Shown: positions 25,256-34,254 of the stretch, piece by piece
How positions within the stretch are numbered: position 1 is the stretch's first letter
Layout of the letters: every line of letters begins with the position of its first letter
Assembly (NCBI GenBank): GCA_934647945.1
Contig: CAKUFK010000002.1
Span: 124,001 to 188,000, forward strand
Direction of reading: 5' to 3'
DNA length: 64,000 nt
Origin: an uncultured Eubacteriales bacterium
GTDB taxonomy: Bacteria; Bacillota; Clostridia; Oscillospirales; Acutalibacteraceae
Notes under the pieces: generated by a model
Database searches by the model: none
The model's input: the letters and a program-made list of their open reading frames with translations, nothing else
Told to the model about the DNA's origin: nothing
Made by a program: the position numbers and the translations under genes

Positions 25256-26545
25256 ATGAGATTGGAAAAATACCTGATCCGCGGAGGGAATCCCCTGTTT
25301 GGTGAAGTGGAAATCAGCGGAGCGAAAAACGCCGTCGTCGCGATCCTGTCGGCGACCCTGTTGGCCAATGGCGTCTGCCGCATTGAAAATATACCGAATA
25401 TCGCCGACGTCACGACCAGCCTGGATATTTTGGAAAATCTCGGCGCGGTGGTGAAACGTGTCAACAAAAACACCGTGGAAGTGGATTCCCGTCCGGTGTT
25501 CAGCCATACCGTGCCGCACGACCTGGCCAGGAAGATGCGGGCCTCCTATTATTTTATGGGGGCGCTGCTCAGCCGGTTCGGCGCCGCGAAGGTCGCGATG
25601 CCGGGCGGCTGTAATTTCGGGGTGCGGCCCATCGACAAGCATTTAAAAGGGTTTATCGCGCTCGGGGCGGATGTGGCCCCGATGGAAAACGGCATGATCG
25701 AGCTGAAGGCGGAGCGTCTGGTGGGGAGTTCTGTCTATCTCGAAGCGTCGGTGGGGGCGACGGTGAATGTTATGCTGGCCGCCGTCAAGGCGCGGGGCGT
25801 GACGGTCATTGAAAACGCGGCAAAAGAACCGCATGTGGTCGATTTGGCCAACTTCCTGAACTCCATGGGTGCCGACATACGCGGGGCCGGTACCGACGTC
25901 ATCAAAATCCGGGGTGTAGACCGCCTGTACGGCACCACCTATTCCGTCATTCCCGATCAAATCGAGGCCGGTACCTTTATGGCGGCGGCCGTGGCGACCG
26001 GGGGAGACGTGCTGGTGCGCAACGTCATCCCGAAGCATTTGGAATCCATTACGGCGAAGCTCCTGGAAATGGGGGCCGAGGTGGAGGAATACGACGATTA
26101 TGTGCGGGTGTGCCGCCGCGGACCGATCCTCCACTGCAATGTCAAGACGATGCCGCATCCCGGTTTTCCGACCGATATGCAGCCGCAGATCGCGGTGCTC
26201 CTGGCCATGGCGGAGGGAACCAGCATCATCACCGAGAGCATCTTCGACAACCGTTTCCAGTATATGGATGAGCTTCGCCGAATGGGGGCCGACATCCTGG
26301 TCGACGGCAAGGTGGCCGTGATCCAGGGCGGCAAGCCCCTGACAGCTGCCCCGGTCAAGGCCGTGGATCTGCGGGCGGGCGCCGCGCTTGTCATCGCCGG
26401 GCTGGCCGCCAAGGGGACGACCGAGGTGGAAGATATCCACCATATCGAGCGGGGCTATGAATGCATCGTGGACAAGCTCCGCCATCTCGGAGCGGATATC
26501 GAACTGGTCCAGCAGGCGGAACCGGGACTGCGTACGGCACTGTAA
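25256..26545 (+). CDS. murA: UDP-N-acetylglucosamine 1-carboxyvinyltransferase
   Basis: MurA commits UDP-GlcNAc to peptidoglycan by transfer of enolpyruvate. The 429-residue protein carries GGNPLFGEVEISGAKNA at the N-terminus and the active-site loop PGGCNFGVRPID with the fosfomycin-target cysteine at residue 119, so it should be fosfomycin-sensitive. The conserved FPTDMQPQ and E..FDNRF..M.EL motifs are present. ATG 25256 follows GGGGAG and the TATAAT promoter; the open frame extending to 25061 is upstream of transcription start. Confidence 0.95.
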   Translation: MRLEKYLIRGGNPLFGEVEISGAKNAVVAILSATLLANGVCRIENIPNIADVTTSLDILENLGAVVKRVNKNTVEVDSRPVFSHTVPHDLARKMRASYYFMGALLSRFGAAKVAMPGGCNFGVRPIDKHLKGFIALGADVAPMENGMIELKAERLVGSSVYLEASVGATVNVMLAAVKARGVTVIENAAKEPHVVDLANFLNSMGADIRGAGTDVIKIRGVDRLYGTTYSVIPDQIEAGTFMAAAVATGGDVLVRNVIPKHLESITAKLLEMGAEVEEYDDYVRVCRRGPILHCNVKTMPHPGFPTDMQPQIAVLLAMAEGTSIITESIFDNRFQYMDELRRMGADILVDGKVAVIQGGKPLTAAPVKAVDLRAGAALVIAGLAAKGTTEVEDIHHIERGYECIVDKLRHLGADIELVQQAEPGLRTAL

Positions 26546-26555
26546 GAATGGAAAG

Positions 26556-26612
26556 GGTGTCTTCAAATGCAGCGGTCGTCCCATGGGACGAGAGCATTTG
26601 AAGACACCTTTT
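26556..26612 (+). terminator. Long-stem terminator after murA
   Basis: A 15-base perfect stem (26556-26570 with 26594-26608) encloses a 23-base loop and is followed by TTTTG. Confidence 0.8.
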
Positions 26613-26640
26613 GTTTCAACCGGCCGGAGGAGGGGAACAC

Positions 26641-27354
26641 ATGACTGTCACATGCGTTTGGGAGCATCATGGAAAGGCGTCGCTCATATATGCCGACCAG
26701 TTTCCGGGTGCTTATACACGAGGGGCGACCAAAGACGAGGCCTTATCCAAAATGCCGGCGGAAGTCCGGTCTTACATAGCATGGAAAACCGGGCGATATC
26801 CGCCCGGCTGGCCCGAAATCCGGATTATACAGGAGAACGCCTCGGAATTGGCTATTGAAGACGCGGACACCGACGTGCTGTTCGACCGGGAAATCGGGGT
26901 ATTGGATGAGAAGGCGTATATTACCCTCAAAGCCCTGGTACTGAAATCCGCCCGCGACTTTCAGCGTCTGTATGACGCCGTGCCGGACAAGGACCGCAGC
27001 GTATTGCCGGAAAGGAGTACCTTTTACGGATCCGTACCGCGTACGGCCCGGCAGATGTATGACCATACCAGGGGTGTGAACGCATTTTATTTCGGGAAAA
27101 TCCAGGTACCCGCGGACGATGCGGGACGGATAGACGATTGCCGCGAGCGCGGCTTTGCGGCATTGGAGAGCCTGCCCGGCTATCTGGAAAACCGGGTGTC
27201 CGATGACGGGTTTGGGGAACAGTGGAGCCTGAAAAAGGTCTGCCGCCGGTTTATCTGGCATGACCGGATACACGCGAAGGCCATGTACCGCATGGCAGAG
27301 CGGACCTTCGGCCCCGGCAGCGTGCCGGACGTCTTCTGTTTCGGCGGGATTTAG
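26641..27354 (+). CDS. DinB-like protein with HicB-like N-terminal domain
   Basis: In this 237-residue protein the first 60 residues (TCVWEHHGKASLIYADQFPGAYTRGATKDEALSKMPAEVRSYIAWK) resemble a HicB-type partial RNase-H fold. The rest is a four-helix region with MYDHTRGVNAFYF and FIWHDRIHAKAMYRMAER, whose spaced histidines match the metal-binding pattern of DinB/YfiT proteins. Thiol-dependent transferase roles are known for some DinB relatives; none can be assigned here. ATG 26641 has GGAGGAGGGG upstream. Confidence 0.55.
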   Translation: MTVTCVWEHHGKASLIYADQFPGAYTRGATKDEALSKMPAEVRSYIAWKTGRYPPGWPEIRIIQENASELAIEDADTDVLFDREIGVLDEKAYITLKALVLKSARDFQRLYDAVPDKDRSVLPERSTFYGSVPRTARQMYDHTRGVNAFYFGKIQVPADDAGRIDDCRERGFAALESLPGYLENRVSDDGFGEQWSLKKVCRRFIWHDRIHAKAMYRMAERTFGPGSVPDVFCFGGI

Positions 27355-27395
27355 CTCATACTCAGGATGAACATGGGAAAGGACCAGGAACCCTT

Positions 27396-28184
27396 ATGGC
27401 ACGATTTTGTCCACTTTTCAGCGGAAGCAGCGGGAACTGTACATACATCGGGACCCCCGAAGGCGGCATCCTCATCGATGCCGGTGTGAGCGCCAAGCGG
27501 ATTGAAACCGCTTGCTGGGATCGCGGGATCGGGATGGACAGCATTCGGGGGATTTTTGTCACCCATGAGCATTCCGACCACACGGCCGGACTGCGAGTGC
27601 TGCAAAAACGCTTCGGCATACCGGTTTTCGCATCTCCCGGGACACGCGCCGGACTGATCGGGGGCGGCGCGCTGCCGGAAGATGCGGATTGCCGGGCAAT
27701 GGAGGAGGCCGTGGAACTTGCGGGCATGATGGTTCGGTCGTTCCGGACGCCGCACGACAGCCGGGAGAGCACGGGCTATCGCGTGAGCACCGGCGACGGC
27801 CGTACACTGGCCGTCGCAACCGACATGGGGCATATGACGGAAGAGGTGCGGACAGCCTTGTGGGGCTGTGATCTGGTGATGATCGAATCCAACCACGATA
27901 TCCGTATGCTGGAAAACGGGCCGTATCCCTATGTCCTCAAGCGGCGGATCCTAGCATCGACCGGCCACCTGTCCAACGACGCTTGTTCTTTGGAGCTGCC
28001 CGAGCTGATCCGCCGGGGGGCGACACGGCTGTTTCTGGCGCATCTGAGCAAGGATAACAATTCCCCGGAGCTCGCCTATCTGACCGCGCAGTCAGCTCTG
28101 ACGGAGGCGGGGATGAGAGAGGACATGGATTTTGTACTGCGGGTGGCGCCCCGCACAGATTTGGAACCGGTTATGGTGTTTTAA
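27396..28184 (+). CDS. walJ: YycJ/WalJ-type metallo-beta-lactamase-fold hydrolase
   Basis: This 262-residue protein begins FCPLFSGSSGNCTYIGT, typical of YycJ/WalJ. The zinc-binding HEHSDH motif (THEHSDHTAG, about 52-61) and the later residues D-MGHMT, ESNHD and GHLSNDACS are intact. Family members are 5'-3' exonuclease-like enzymes linked to cell-wall or DNA metabolism in Firmicutes, usually beside walRK, which is not the case here. Confidence 0.88.
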   Translation: MARFCPLFSGSSGNCTYIGTPEGGILIDAGVSAKRIETACWDRGIGMDSIRGIFVTHEHSDHTAGLRVLQKRFGIPVFASPGTRAGLIGGGALPEDADCRAMEEAVELAGMMVRSFRTPHDSRESTGYRVSTGDGRTLAVATDMGHMTEEVRTALWGCDLVMIESNHDIRMLENGPYPYVLKRRILASTGHLSNDACSLELPELIRRGATRLFLAHLSKDNNSPELAYLTAQSALTEAGMREDMDFVLRVAPRTDLEPVMVF

Positions 28185-28227
28185 ATGTGATAACAGTCAA
28201 ATCCGGTGGATCTTTATGTGCGGCTAC

Positions 28228-28253
28228 ATCCTTTCTCCGCGCGGAGAAAGGAT
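28228..28253. promoter_or_regulatory. 26-base perfect palindrome
   Basis: ATCCTTTCTCCGC is followed immediately by its reverse complement, giving dyad symmetry without a loop. No T run follows on either strand, so it is not an ordinary terminator. It lies in the 137-base gap between walJ and the phosphatase gene and could be an operator or the base of an mRNA hairpin. Confidence 0.5.
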
Positions 28254-28321
28254 ACAAAGAAGCGACAAACGGGGCTTCCCCTTGTAACCTACTGTGATTC
28301 AGAAAGGAAACATCGCGAACT

Positions 28322-28972
28322 ATGACCACTCTGTATCTTGTGCGCCACTGCGAAGCCATGGGAAATATCCGCCGGATTTTTCAAGGCCACATCGATGAAG
28401 GGATCAGCGGCAACGGACGGCGGCAGCTGGAACGGCTGACGGAACGATTCCGGGATGTTCCGCTCGATGCCATTTATTCCAGTCCCCTGCAGCGGGCTAT
28501 GTATACCGCCGAGGCAGTGGACGGCGCACATGGATTGCCGATCGTACAGGATCGGCGGCTTATGGAAATCCATGGCGGCGTTTGGGAGGGGAAGCCCTGG
28601 AAAATGTTGCCGTTGCTCTGCCCGGTACAAAGCTTCAAATGGAACCGTGCGCCTTGGGATTTCCATCCCCGGAAAGGGGAGGCCATGCGGGAGGTATACA
28701 GCCGCATGGCGGAGGCGCTGACCGAGATCGCGGCGGCCCATCCGGACGAAACGGTAGCCGTGGCGTCCCATGGATGCGCTATACGCAACGCCCTGTGCTG
28801 GGCCAAGGGCTGGCCTATTGAAAGGCTTTCGGAGGTGGCCTGGTGCGACAACACCGGCGTGAGTGTCCTGCGTTTCGACCGGGACCGGGTGGAGCTTATA
28901 TTGGAGAACGACAACACCCATTTGAACGAGGAGCTTTCCACCTTTGCCAAACAGACCTGGTGGAAGGAATGA
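28322..28972 (+). CDS. Histidine phosphatase (phosphoglycerate-mutase-like) family protein
   Basis: This 216-residue protein has the catalytic LVRHCEAMGN (RHG-type motif, here RHC; His 9), SSPLQRAMYTAE, MEIHGGVWEGK with the acid/base glutamate region, and VASHGCAIRN (second catalytic His). It is a broad-specificity phosphatase rather than glycolytic mutase by length and motif. The usual RHG glycine is replaced by cysteine, which some family members tolerate. Confidence 0.85.
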   Translation: MTTLYLVRHCEAMGNIRRIFQGHIDEGISGNGRRQLERLTERFRDVPLDAIYSSPLQRAMYTAEAVDGAHGLPIVQDRRLMEIHGGVWEGKPWKMLPLLCPVQSFKWNRAPWDFHPRKGEAMREVYSRMAEALTEIAAAHPDETVAVASHGCAIRNALCWAKGWPIERLSEVAWCDNTGVSVLRFDRDRVELILENDNTHLNEELSTFAKQTWWKE

Positions 28973-29034
28973 CGGCACACCCAGCTCCAGAGATCCTAGA
29001 AGCTGTCATATCTCCCCTGAAAGGATGGCATGGC

Positions 29035-29478
29035 ATGAAGGACAAAGCGAACGAGCGCCTATTGGGCATCGATCTTGGAACGGTGAGGACCGGCTTTGCC
29101 GTGTCCGATCCGGGCGGCTTCTTGGCCTCTCCCATCGAAACGGTAACGGAACGGGATCTGACCCGTCTGGCTGACCGGGCTTTTTCCATTGCCGCCGGAC
29201 AGGGGACCGCCCGGGTGGTGTTGGGCCATCCGCGCAACATGGACGGCTCCAGGGGAGAGAGCGCCCGCCGGGCGGAGGAGTTCGCCGCGCTGCTGACTGA
29301 ACGCGGGCTCGAGGTGATTCTCTGGGATGAGCGGATGACCACCCTGTCCGCTATCGGTTTTCTTAACCAGACCAACACACGGGGAAAAAAGAGGAAGGGC
29401 GTGGTGGATACGGTGGCGGCGGTTATCATTCTGCAATCGTATCTCGATTCCCGCAAAAACCAGCCGGCCGGATCCTGA
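29035..29478 (+). CDS. ruvX: RuvX/YqgF-family putative Holliday junction resolvase
   Basis: This 147-residue RNase-H-fold protein has LLGIDLGTVRTGFAVSDP, VVLGHPRNMDGSRGESARRAEEFA, WDERMTTLSA and the C-terminal D-VAAVIILQSYL. It is linked to 16S pre-rRNA 5'-end processing or Holliday junction resolution. ATG 29035 has AAAGG 10 bases upstream. It precedes fluC by 23 bases. Confidence 0.9.
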   Translation: MKDKANERLLGIDLGTVRTGFAVSDPGGFLASPIETVTERDLTRLADRAFSIAAGQGTARVVLGHPRNMDGSRGESARRAEEFAALLTERGLEVILWDERMTTLSAIGFLNQTNTRGKKRKGVVDTVAAVIILQSYLDSRKNQPAGS

Positions 29479-29501
29479 CCGGAAGAGGGAGTATAAAACT
29501 C

Positions 29502-29879
29502 ATGGGCAAACTGCTTTGGGTCGGTCTGGGCGGAGCGGTGGGAGCCATCTGCCGCTACCTGATCGGGCGTATCCCGGTCCATCTGGATTTTCCGGTTCTG
29601 ACATTGCTGACCAATATGGCGGGAGCGGTTCTTATCGGTGTCGTGACCGGTCTGGCGCTCAGGGGCCCGGGGCTTTCCGATGCCGCTCTTCTGTTCTGGA
29701 AAACGGGTGTGTGCGGGGGATTCACCACCTTCTCGGCATTTTCACTCGAGTCACTGGGGCTGCTGGAATCCGGCAAGCCATTCTGGGGAGGCCTGTATAT
29801 CCTGCTCAGCGTCGGGTGCTGTATCGGAGGCGTGGCGCTCGGCCAGGCCATCGTCCGCCTCTTCGTTAAACCCGTATAA
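29502..29879 (+). CDS. fluC: Fluoride channel FluC/CrcB
   Basis: This 125-residue, four-TM protein has the family signature GGAVGAICRYLIGR at the N-terminus and the pore motif GVCGGFTTFSAFSLE (about 73-87). FluC proteins form dual-topology dimers that export fluoride. The usual TLLVN is TLLTN here. No fluoride riboswitch consensus is seen upstream; the gene appears to be the tail of the ruvX transcript. Confidence 0.93.
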   Translation: MGKLLWVGLGGAVGAICRYLIGRIPVHLDFPVLTLLTNMAGAVLIGVVTGLALRGPGLSDAALLFWKTGVCGGFTTFSAFSLESLGLLESGKPFWGGLYILLSVGCCIGGVALGQAIVRLFVKPV

Positions 29880-29918
29880 GACGAAAAAACAGGGACCCAT
29901 TATAGGCGTATGGGCTGA

Positions 29919-29956
29919 AAAAGAGAGAAGTCAAACGACGTTGACTTCTCTCTTTT
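29919..29956. terminator. Bidirectional terminator between convergent genes
   Basis: A perfect 16-base stem (29919-29934 with 29941-29956) with a 6-base loop; A-rich left and T-rich right arms let it act on both strands. It separates fluC (+) from the methyltransferase (-). Confidence 0.85.
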
Positions 29957-29971
29957 CTGTCGGATGCCCTT

Positions 29972-30775
29972 TCAGCGGCATTCACATGGCTTTTTTGCAA
30001 GATACAGAATATATGTATCCAGGAATACGATCCGATTGCCCGCCTCGAGAACAGCTTTCCGGAGGCCGTTATAGAATAGGCTCCTGTAAGGCTCGGGAAT
30101 CACGATGTGGTCGCAATGTGTGCCGGCAAAGGCCACGTATTCATCGGCGGTAAATTCACGTCTGCCGCCATATTCCCGTTTTTCCAAACCGGCATATCCA
30201 TACTCAGGCGCGTTCGTATACGGGAAGGCACCATGCACGTATGCGGTTTCCGGTTTGAAATATTGGGAATAGACCCGCTGGATCGACTGATACAGCGCTT
30301 CATTCGGCGTTTTGTAATCGCTTTTGGTCAGCATCATCGCCAGGGTCCCGCCCGGATTCAGCAGCTCAAAGGTCTTCGAAAAGGCAATCTTTTCGGGGAT
30401 CCATTGAATCGTTGCCGCAGAATAGATCACGTCGAATGTCTGGCTGCCGAAGTCGTGGGTGATAAAGTCGTCATGAATCAAATGGAAGTTTGGACGCCCG
30501 CCATACTTGCGCTTCATCGTTTCGGCCAGATGCTCACCGAGCTCGATGGCGTGGTAGCCGCATCCCGTATCGAGTATGGGGCCGGTAGCCTGCCCGGTTC
30601 CCGGACCAAGTTCCAGAACGGTTTTGCCGGGGCCGATTCCGGCGTACTCGATCAGATCGGCAAACAGTTCCGCACAGTATCGCGGCCTGTATGTATCGAA
30701 CTGATCCGGTATGGTATCGAACACTTTTCGGAATTCTAAACCCATTTGTTGTCTCGCCTCCTTGAAGAGCTCCAC
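29972..30775 (-). CDS. Class I SAM-dependent methyltransferase
   Basis: This 267-residue protein has motif I TVLELGPGTGQAT (about 52-64), FDVIYSAATIQWIPEKIAFSKTFELLNPGGTLAMM for motifs II-III, and YRPRYCAELFADLIEYAG in front, as in UbiE/Tam-like methyltransferases. The substrate is unknown. It stands alone between a terminator and the oxidoreductase gene. Confidence 0.85.
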   Translation of the reverse strand: MELFKEARQQMGLEFRKVFDTIPDQFDTYRPRYCAELFADLIEYAGIGPGKTVLELGPGTGQATGPILDTGCGYHAIELGEHLAETMKRKYGGRPNFHLIHDDFITHDFGSQTFDVIYSAATIQWIPEKIAFSKTFELLNPGGTLAMMLTKSDYKTPNEALYQSIQRVYSQYFKPETAYVHGAFPYTNAPEYGYAGLEKREYGGRREFTADEYVAFAGTHCDHIVIPEPYRSLFYNGLRKAVLEAGNRIVFLDTYILYLAKKPCECR

Positions 30776-30842
30776 ACTGGCTTTCAGCGGGGATCATCCC
30801 GGTTTGGATTTACAAGCGGGGCCGAACGGAACCGAAAGGCTT

Positions 30843-31898
30843 TCAAATATAGCAGGAGAGGCCGTGCCCCGCCTCTGCCGATGCAAACACGGTATCGATG
30901 ACCTTCATGACTCGCAATACCTGAGAAAGCTGCACGGTCGCTTTCGCCCGGCCCTCCAGAACCTCGACAATGTTGCGATAATAGTCCGACCAATCGGATT
31001 GTACGTCGGGCAGCGGCAGCTCCTTGGTGGTATGGACAGGGCGGGGGGCCATGGTACGGGTGGGGCCCGCCTCGGTGTAAACGATATCGTCGGCCCATTC
31101 CATTTTTTCATCGGTGTCTAACTTCACGATTTTGCCGTGGCAGCCCCAGCCCTCGACCACGGCAGTGCCGTCGGTTCCGGAGACATGCCAGCGGGGCAAA
31201 TTCACAAAACAGTTCGTCGACATCTCACACAAGGCGGACAGGCCGTTTTCGAACCGGAGCAGGATTTTGATGTTATCCTCCACCTCGGGAGTGAAAACGC
31301 TGAGCAGATGCGCGTCTACCGATACGACAGGGGAGTCGGTCATATCCAGGAGCTGGTCCACCAGATGCACCCCCCAATCGAGCACCATACCCCCGCCGTT
31401 GACCTTGTATCCGCGCCAGCCATGCATGGCGCCGCGGGAGCCCTGTACCCGGCTTTCGATAAAGTAAGGGCGGCCGATGGTGCCGTCGGCCAGGATGGTT
31501 TTAACGATGCGATAATCCCGGTCCCAGCGGCGGTTGTGATGGACGGTGAACAGCTTGCCGGTTTCATCGGCGGCGGCAATCATCTCCCGCAGTTCCTCCG
31601 TGTTCATGGCGACGGGTTTTTCGCACACCACGTTTTTACCGGCCCGCAGGCAGGCGATGACAAGGTCTTTATGTACATGGTTCGGGGTGGCGACGGTGAC
31701 GAGCTCGACGGAGCCGTCCTGCAGAAGCTCATCAAGGGAGGCATAGGCGTATAATCCATCCTCCCGCGCTTTCTCCGCGGCTTCCTCCCGGATGTCGTAC
31801 GCCCCCTTGACCAGCAGTTCCGGGATCTTTTCCGAGATGCTTTTATGGTGCCAGCCGCCCATCCCGCCGTATCCGATTATTGCCATGGTATGCTTCAT
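30843..31898 (-). CDS. Gfo/Idh/MocA-family oxidoreductase
   Basis: This 351-residue NAD(P)-dependent sugar or cyclitol dehydrogenase-like protein has the Rossmann start MAIIGYGGMGGWHHKSI, the CEKPVAMN motif that positions the catalytic lysine, and a C-terminal alpha/beta domain with GGGMVLDWGVHLVDQLL. Codons further upstream are in frame, but ATG at 31898 (MKHTMAIIG) keeps AAAGG at 12 bases. MNVH at 31910 would start directly on the ribosome site. It is divergent from the AraC regulator, whose promoter lies between them. Confidence 0.88.
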   Translation of the reverse strand: MKHTMAIIGYGGMGGWHHKSISEKIPELLVKGAYDIREEAAEKAREDGLYAYASLDELLQDGSVELVTVATPNHVHKDLVIACLRAGKNVVCEKPVAMNTEELREMIAAADETGKLFTVHHNRRWDRDYRIVKTILADGTIGRPYFIESRVQGSRGAMHGWRGYKVNGGGMVLDWGVHLVDQLLDMTDSPVVSVDAHLLSVFTPEVEDNIKILLRFENGLSALCEMSTNCFVNLPRWHVSGTDGTAVVEGWGCHGKIVKLDTDEKMEWADDIVYTEAGPTRTMAPRPVHTTKELPLPDVQSDWSDYYRNIVEVLEGRAKATVQLSQVLRVMKVIDTVFASAEAGHGLSCYI

Positions 31899-31944
31899 GT
31901 GAACGTTCATCCTTTCGATGAGCCGCCAAAGCCCGGCGGCAGCC

Positions 31945-32007
31945 ACTTGTTTTAAGACACTTGTTGACATTGTATCACGAGGAACTGTATAATACCAATC
32001 AACAAGT
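31945..32007. promoter_or_regulatory. AraC-gene promoter with three ACTTGTT-type repeats
   Basis: TTGACA (31964-31969), 18 bases, TATAAT (31988-31993) is a near-consensus promoter for the AraC-family gene. ACTTGTT occurs as direct copies at 31945 and 31959 (14 bases apart) and inverted as AACAAGT at 32001, so the promoter is framed by repeats. These are likely binding sites of the AraC protein, which could also control the divergent oxidoreductase gene. Confidence 0.65.
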
Positions 32008-32041
32008 TGTAAAAACCACACGATTATTGCGGGGCGATGAG

Positions 32042-32875
32042 ATGGTTCCAGTTTATGACACAAAATCCGATTTGTTTCAAATCGATGTGGGAAACCGGAT
32101 GGATTTCCCCCCACATCTCCATCTGGACATGGAGCTTTTGTATGTCCAAAAGGGGTGGATTGCCGCGCAGGCGGGGGACGGGGAATATCAGGTGGGGGCG
32201 GGCGAACTCCTATTTCTCATCCCCAATGCAATCCATGCGTACCGGACTCTGACGCCGCCGGAAGAGACCGGATATCTTCTCATCATGGCGCAGCCGGGCT
32301 GCGCGGGCGATTACCAGAACCGGCTGCTCACCACCTATCCGGTCTGTCCTCTTGTGAGGGAGGAGGCTTTGCATGCCGATGTCCGGTATGCGTTGAACGC
32401 CCTGTCAAACGGGGGGACAAATCAGGAAAGCCAGGATGTCCTCAAGCTTTTTTTCCAGTTGATACTGGCCCGGATTCTTCCGGTGATGGAATGGGAAAAC
32501 CAGGAAGCCATCCGGTCCCACAGCCTGACGGCACAAGTGATCCGATATATTTCCCAGCATTACCGCGAAAATTTATCGCTGGAGACGCTGTCCAGCCGGT
32601 TCGGCGTCAGCCGCTACCATCTCTCCCGGCTTTTTTCCCGGACGATCCACACTGGATTTTATGCATATCTCCATTCTCTGCGGGTCAATTACGCCAAGGG
32701 GCTGCTGCAAAACTCCAGTCTTGACATCCTGACTATCGCGATGGACAGTGGCTTTGAAAACCAGCAGACCTTCAACCGGGTCTTCAAATCCCTGTGCGGC
32801 ATGACGCCGAAGGAATATCGCCGGGCCGCTTGGGGAATCCGGAAAAAAGAGGAAGAGGCTGTGGGGAGCCCCTGA
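32042..32875 (+). CDS. AraC-family transcriptional regulator with cupin sensor
   Basis: This 277-residue protein has an N-terminal cupin-like domain (FPPHLHLDMELLYVQKG...YQVGAGELLFLIPNAIHAY) and a C-terminal double HTH (about 170-265: LSLETLSSRFGVSRYHLSRLFSRTIHTGFYAYLHSLRVNYAKGLL and ILTIAMDSGFENQQTFNRVFKSLCGMTPKEYR). An upstream start at 31961 would lie inside the promoter, so ATG 32042 is chosen. Such regulators usually answer to a sugar derivative, and the divergent Gfo/Idh/MocA gene is the obvious target. Confidence 0.9.
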   Translation: MVPVYDTKSDLFQIDVGNRMDFPPHLHLDMELLYVQKGWIAAQAGDGEYQVGAGELLFLIPNAIHAYRTLTPPEETGYLLIMAQPGCAGDYQNRLLTTYPVCPLVREEALHADVRYALNALSNGGTNQESQDVLKLFFQLILARILPVMEWENQEAIRSHSLTAQVIRYISQHYRENLSLETLSSRFGVSRYHLSRLFSRTIHTGFYAYLHSLRVNYAKGLLQNSSLDILTIAMDSGFENQQTFNRVFKSLCGMTPKEYRRAAWGIRKKEEEAVGSP

Positions 32876-32898
32876 ATCCGGACATGAGAATAGCAGAA

Positions 32899-32938
32899 AC
32901 GGACGGACCTCTCACCGGAAGAGAGGTCCGTCCGTTTT
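32899..32938. terminator. Terminator between convergent araC-type gene and esterase gene
   Basis: A perfect 15-base stem (32899-32913 with 32921-32935) followed by TTTC on the + strand. It may serve both convergent transcripts. Confidence 0.75.
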
Positions 32939-32981
32939 CATATCCTTCAAGGGAGTGGGAATACGCGCGAGGGGGGAGGGG

Positions 32982-34211
32982 TTAGAATCCCAACCCCTGC
33001 AGCCAGCCGAGCATAACCTTGGGCCATTCGCGTGTCCCGCTGATTCCCGAGGCCAATCCACAGCCATGATCCCCATTTTCATAAATATCCAGCAGGTGGG
33101 GGATACCAGCCGTTTCCAATGCCTCGGCCAACATGGTGCTGTTTTCTACCGGTACGGCGCTGTCAGGCCGGCAATGGAATACATACATCGGCGGTGTATC
33201 CGGACGGACACCCAGCTCGCCCGAGAAACGCTTCGCCAGCTCCCGGTCGGACGCCTCGGCGCCCAGGAAGTTGTACTTTGAGCCGCCGTGGGTGTATTTG
33301 CTGTACATGGATACGACCGGGTAGCAAAGGACCGCCGCGTTGGGACGGGAGGAAGTTTTGTCGATGGCGTCTCCCATCTCTTTCCCGTAATCGAAATGCT
33401 CCGCCGCCATACAGGCGAGATGGCCGCCGGCGGAAAAGCCCATGATCGCAATTTTTTCCGGATCGATGCCATAATCCCCGGCATAATACCGGACATACCG
33501 GATTGCCCGCATCACATCCGACAGCGCGGCGTGGTAGTCATAGGGCGCGACGCGGTACTTCAGCACGAAGGCGGAAATGCCCCGGGCCATGAAGTATTTG
33601 GCGATGTCGACCCCTTCGTATTCGTAGGCAATGGAACCATAGCCGCCGCCCGGGCAGATGATAACGCAGCCCCCGGTCGTATTCCTGGATGACAGATACG
33701 GCGTTAGCGTAGGGATCTGGGCGGCAGTGCTGCTATCATAATACGGGATGTGACCGGTGGTCTTCCACAGGCTGATCCGGGCATGGCTGTTTATATCCAC
33801 CGTTATGCTGGAGGGGATGTCCGCCGCATACGGCAGTCCGGCCGGATCCTCGACTACCGGCGCGTAAGAGGGCCTAGGAGCCTCTGTGGGGGCCGTCGGA
33901 TCGGGGGGAATGGTTCCTGCAGTCGAAGAGACTGTAGTCGAGGATTGGTTGCCGCCCCCCGCCGTCGTGGTCTTGACCGGACGGCGTGTTGTCGGATTCA
34001 CTGTCGTAGCGGGCGTATCGCTGGAAATGGTGGATTCCTCCATTCCGGTGTTCGTGGTGGTGATTTCAGTTTCTGCGGTGGTATCCCATGACGGCTCTGC
34101 GGACGGTCCGCTGCTGTCCGGCCCCTCCGGCGGGGTGACGGACGGCTTGGAACAGGCAGCCGCTGTCAGGCAGAAAGCGGTCACGAGCAACAAGGACAAA
34201 ATCCTTTTCAT
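32982..34211 (-). CDS. Alpha/beta-hydrolase lipoprotein (acetyl-xylan-esterase-like) with Ser/Thr linker
   Basis: This 409-residue secreted lipoprotein has a signal peptide MKRILSLLLVTAFCLTAAAC with the lipid-modified cysteine at 20, a 120-residue Thr/Ser/Pro-rich spacer, then an alpha/beta-hydrolase domain. The oxyanion strand is VIICPGGGY, the nucleophile lies in GFSAGGH (Ser about 260), the acid is near RPDSAVPVENS and the histidine in NGDHGCG. The pattern matches BD-FAE/Axe-type carbohydrate esterases. An open frame extends upstream to 34409 but lacks a signal peptide start. It forms a - strand run with two SGNH hydrolases and a surface protein. Confidence 0.82.
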   Translation of the reverse strand: MKRILSLLLVTAFCLTAAACSKPSVTPPEGPDSSGPSAEPSWDTTAETEITTTNTGMEESTISSDTPATTVNPTTRRPVKTTTAGGGNQSSTTVSSTAGTIPPDPTAPTEAPRPSYAPVVEDPAGLPYAADIPSSITVDINSHARISLWKTTGHIPYYDSSTAAQIPTLTPYLSSRNTTGGCVIICPGGGYGSIAYEYEGVDIAKYFMARGISAFVLKYRVAPYDYHAALSDVMRAIRYVRYYAGDYGIDPEKIAIMGFSAGGHLACMAAEHFDYGKEMGDAIDKTSSRPNAAVLCYPVVSMYSKYTHGGSKYNFLGAEASDRELAKRFSGELGVRPDTPPMYVFHCRPDSAVPVENSTMLAEALETAGIPHLLDIYENGDHGCGLASGISGTREWPKVMLGWLQGLGF

Positions 34212-34254
34212 ATCTTTGCTCTTCTTTCCGTTCAAGTGCTCCTCCTTGTCATCA

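Noticed and set aside
29479..29501. Fluoride riboswitch before fluC
   Set aside because: Only 23 bases separate fluC from ruvX, too short, and the consensus is absent.
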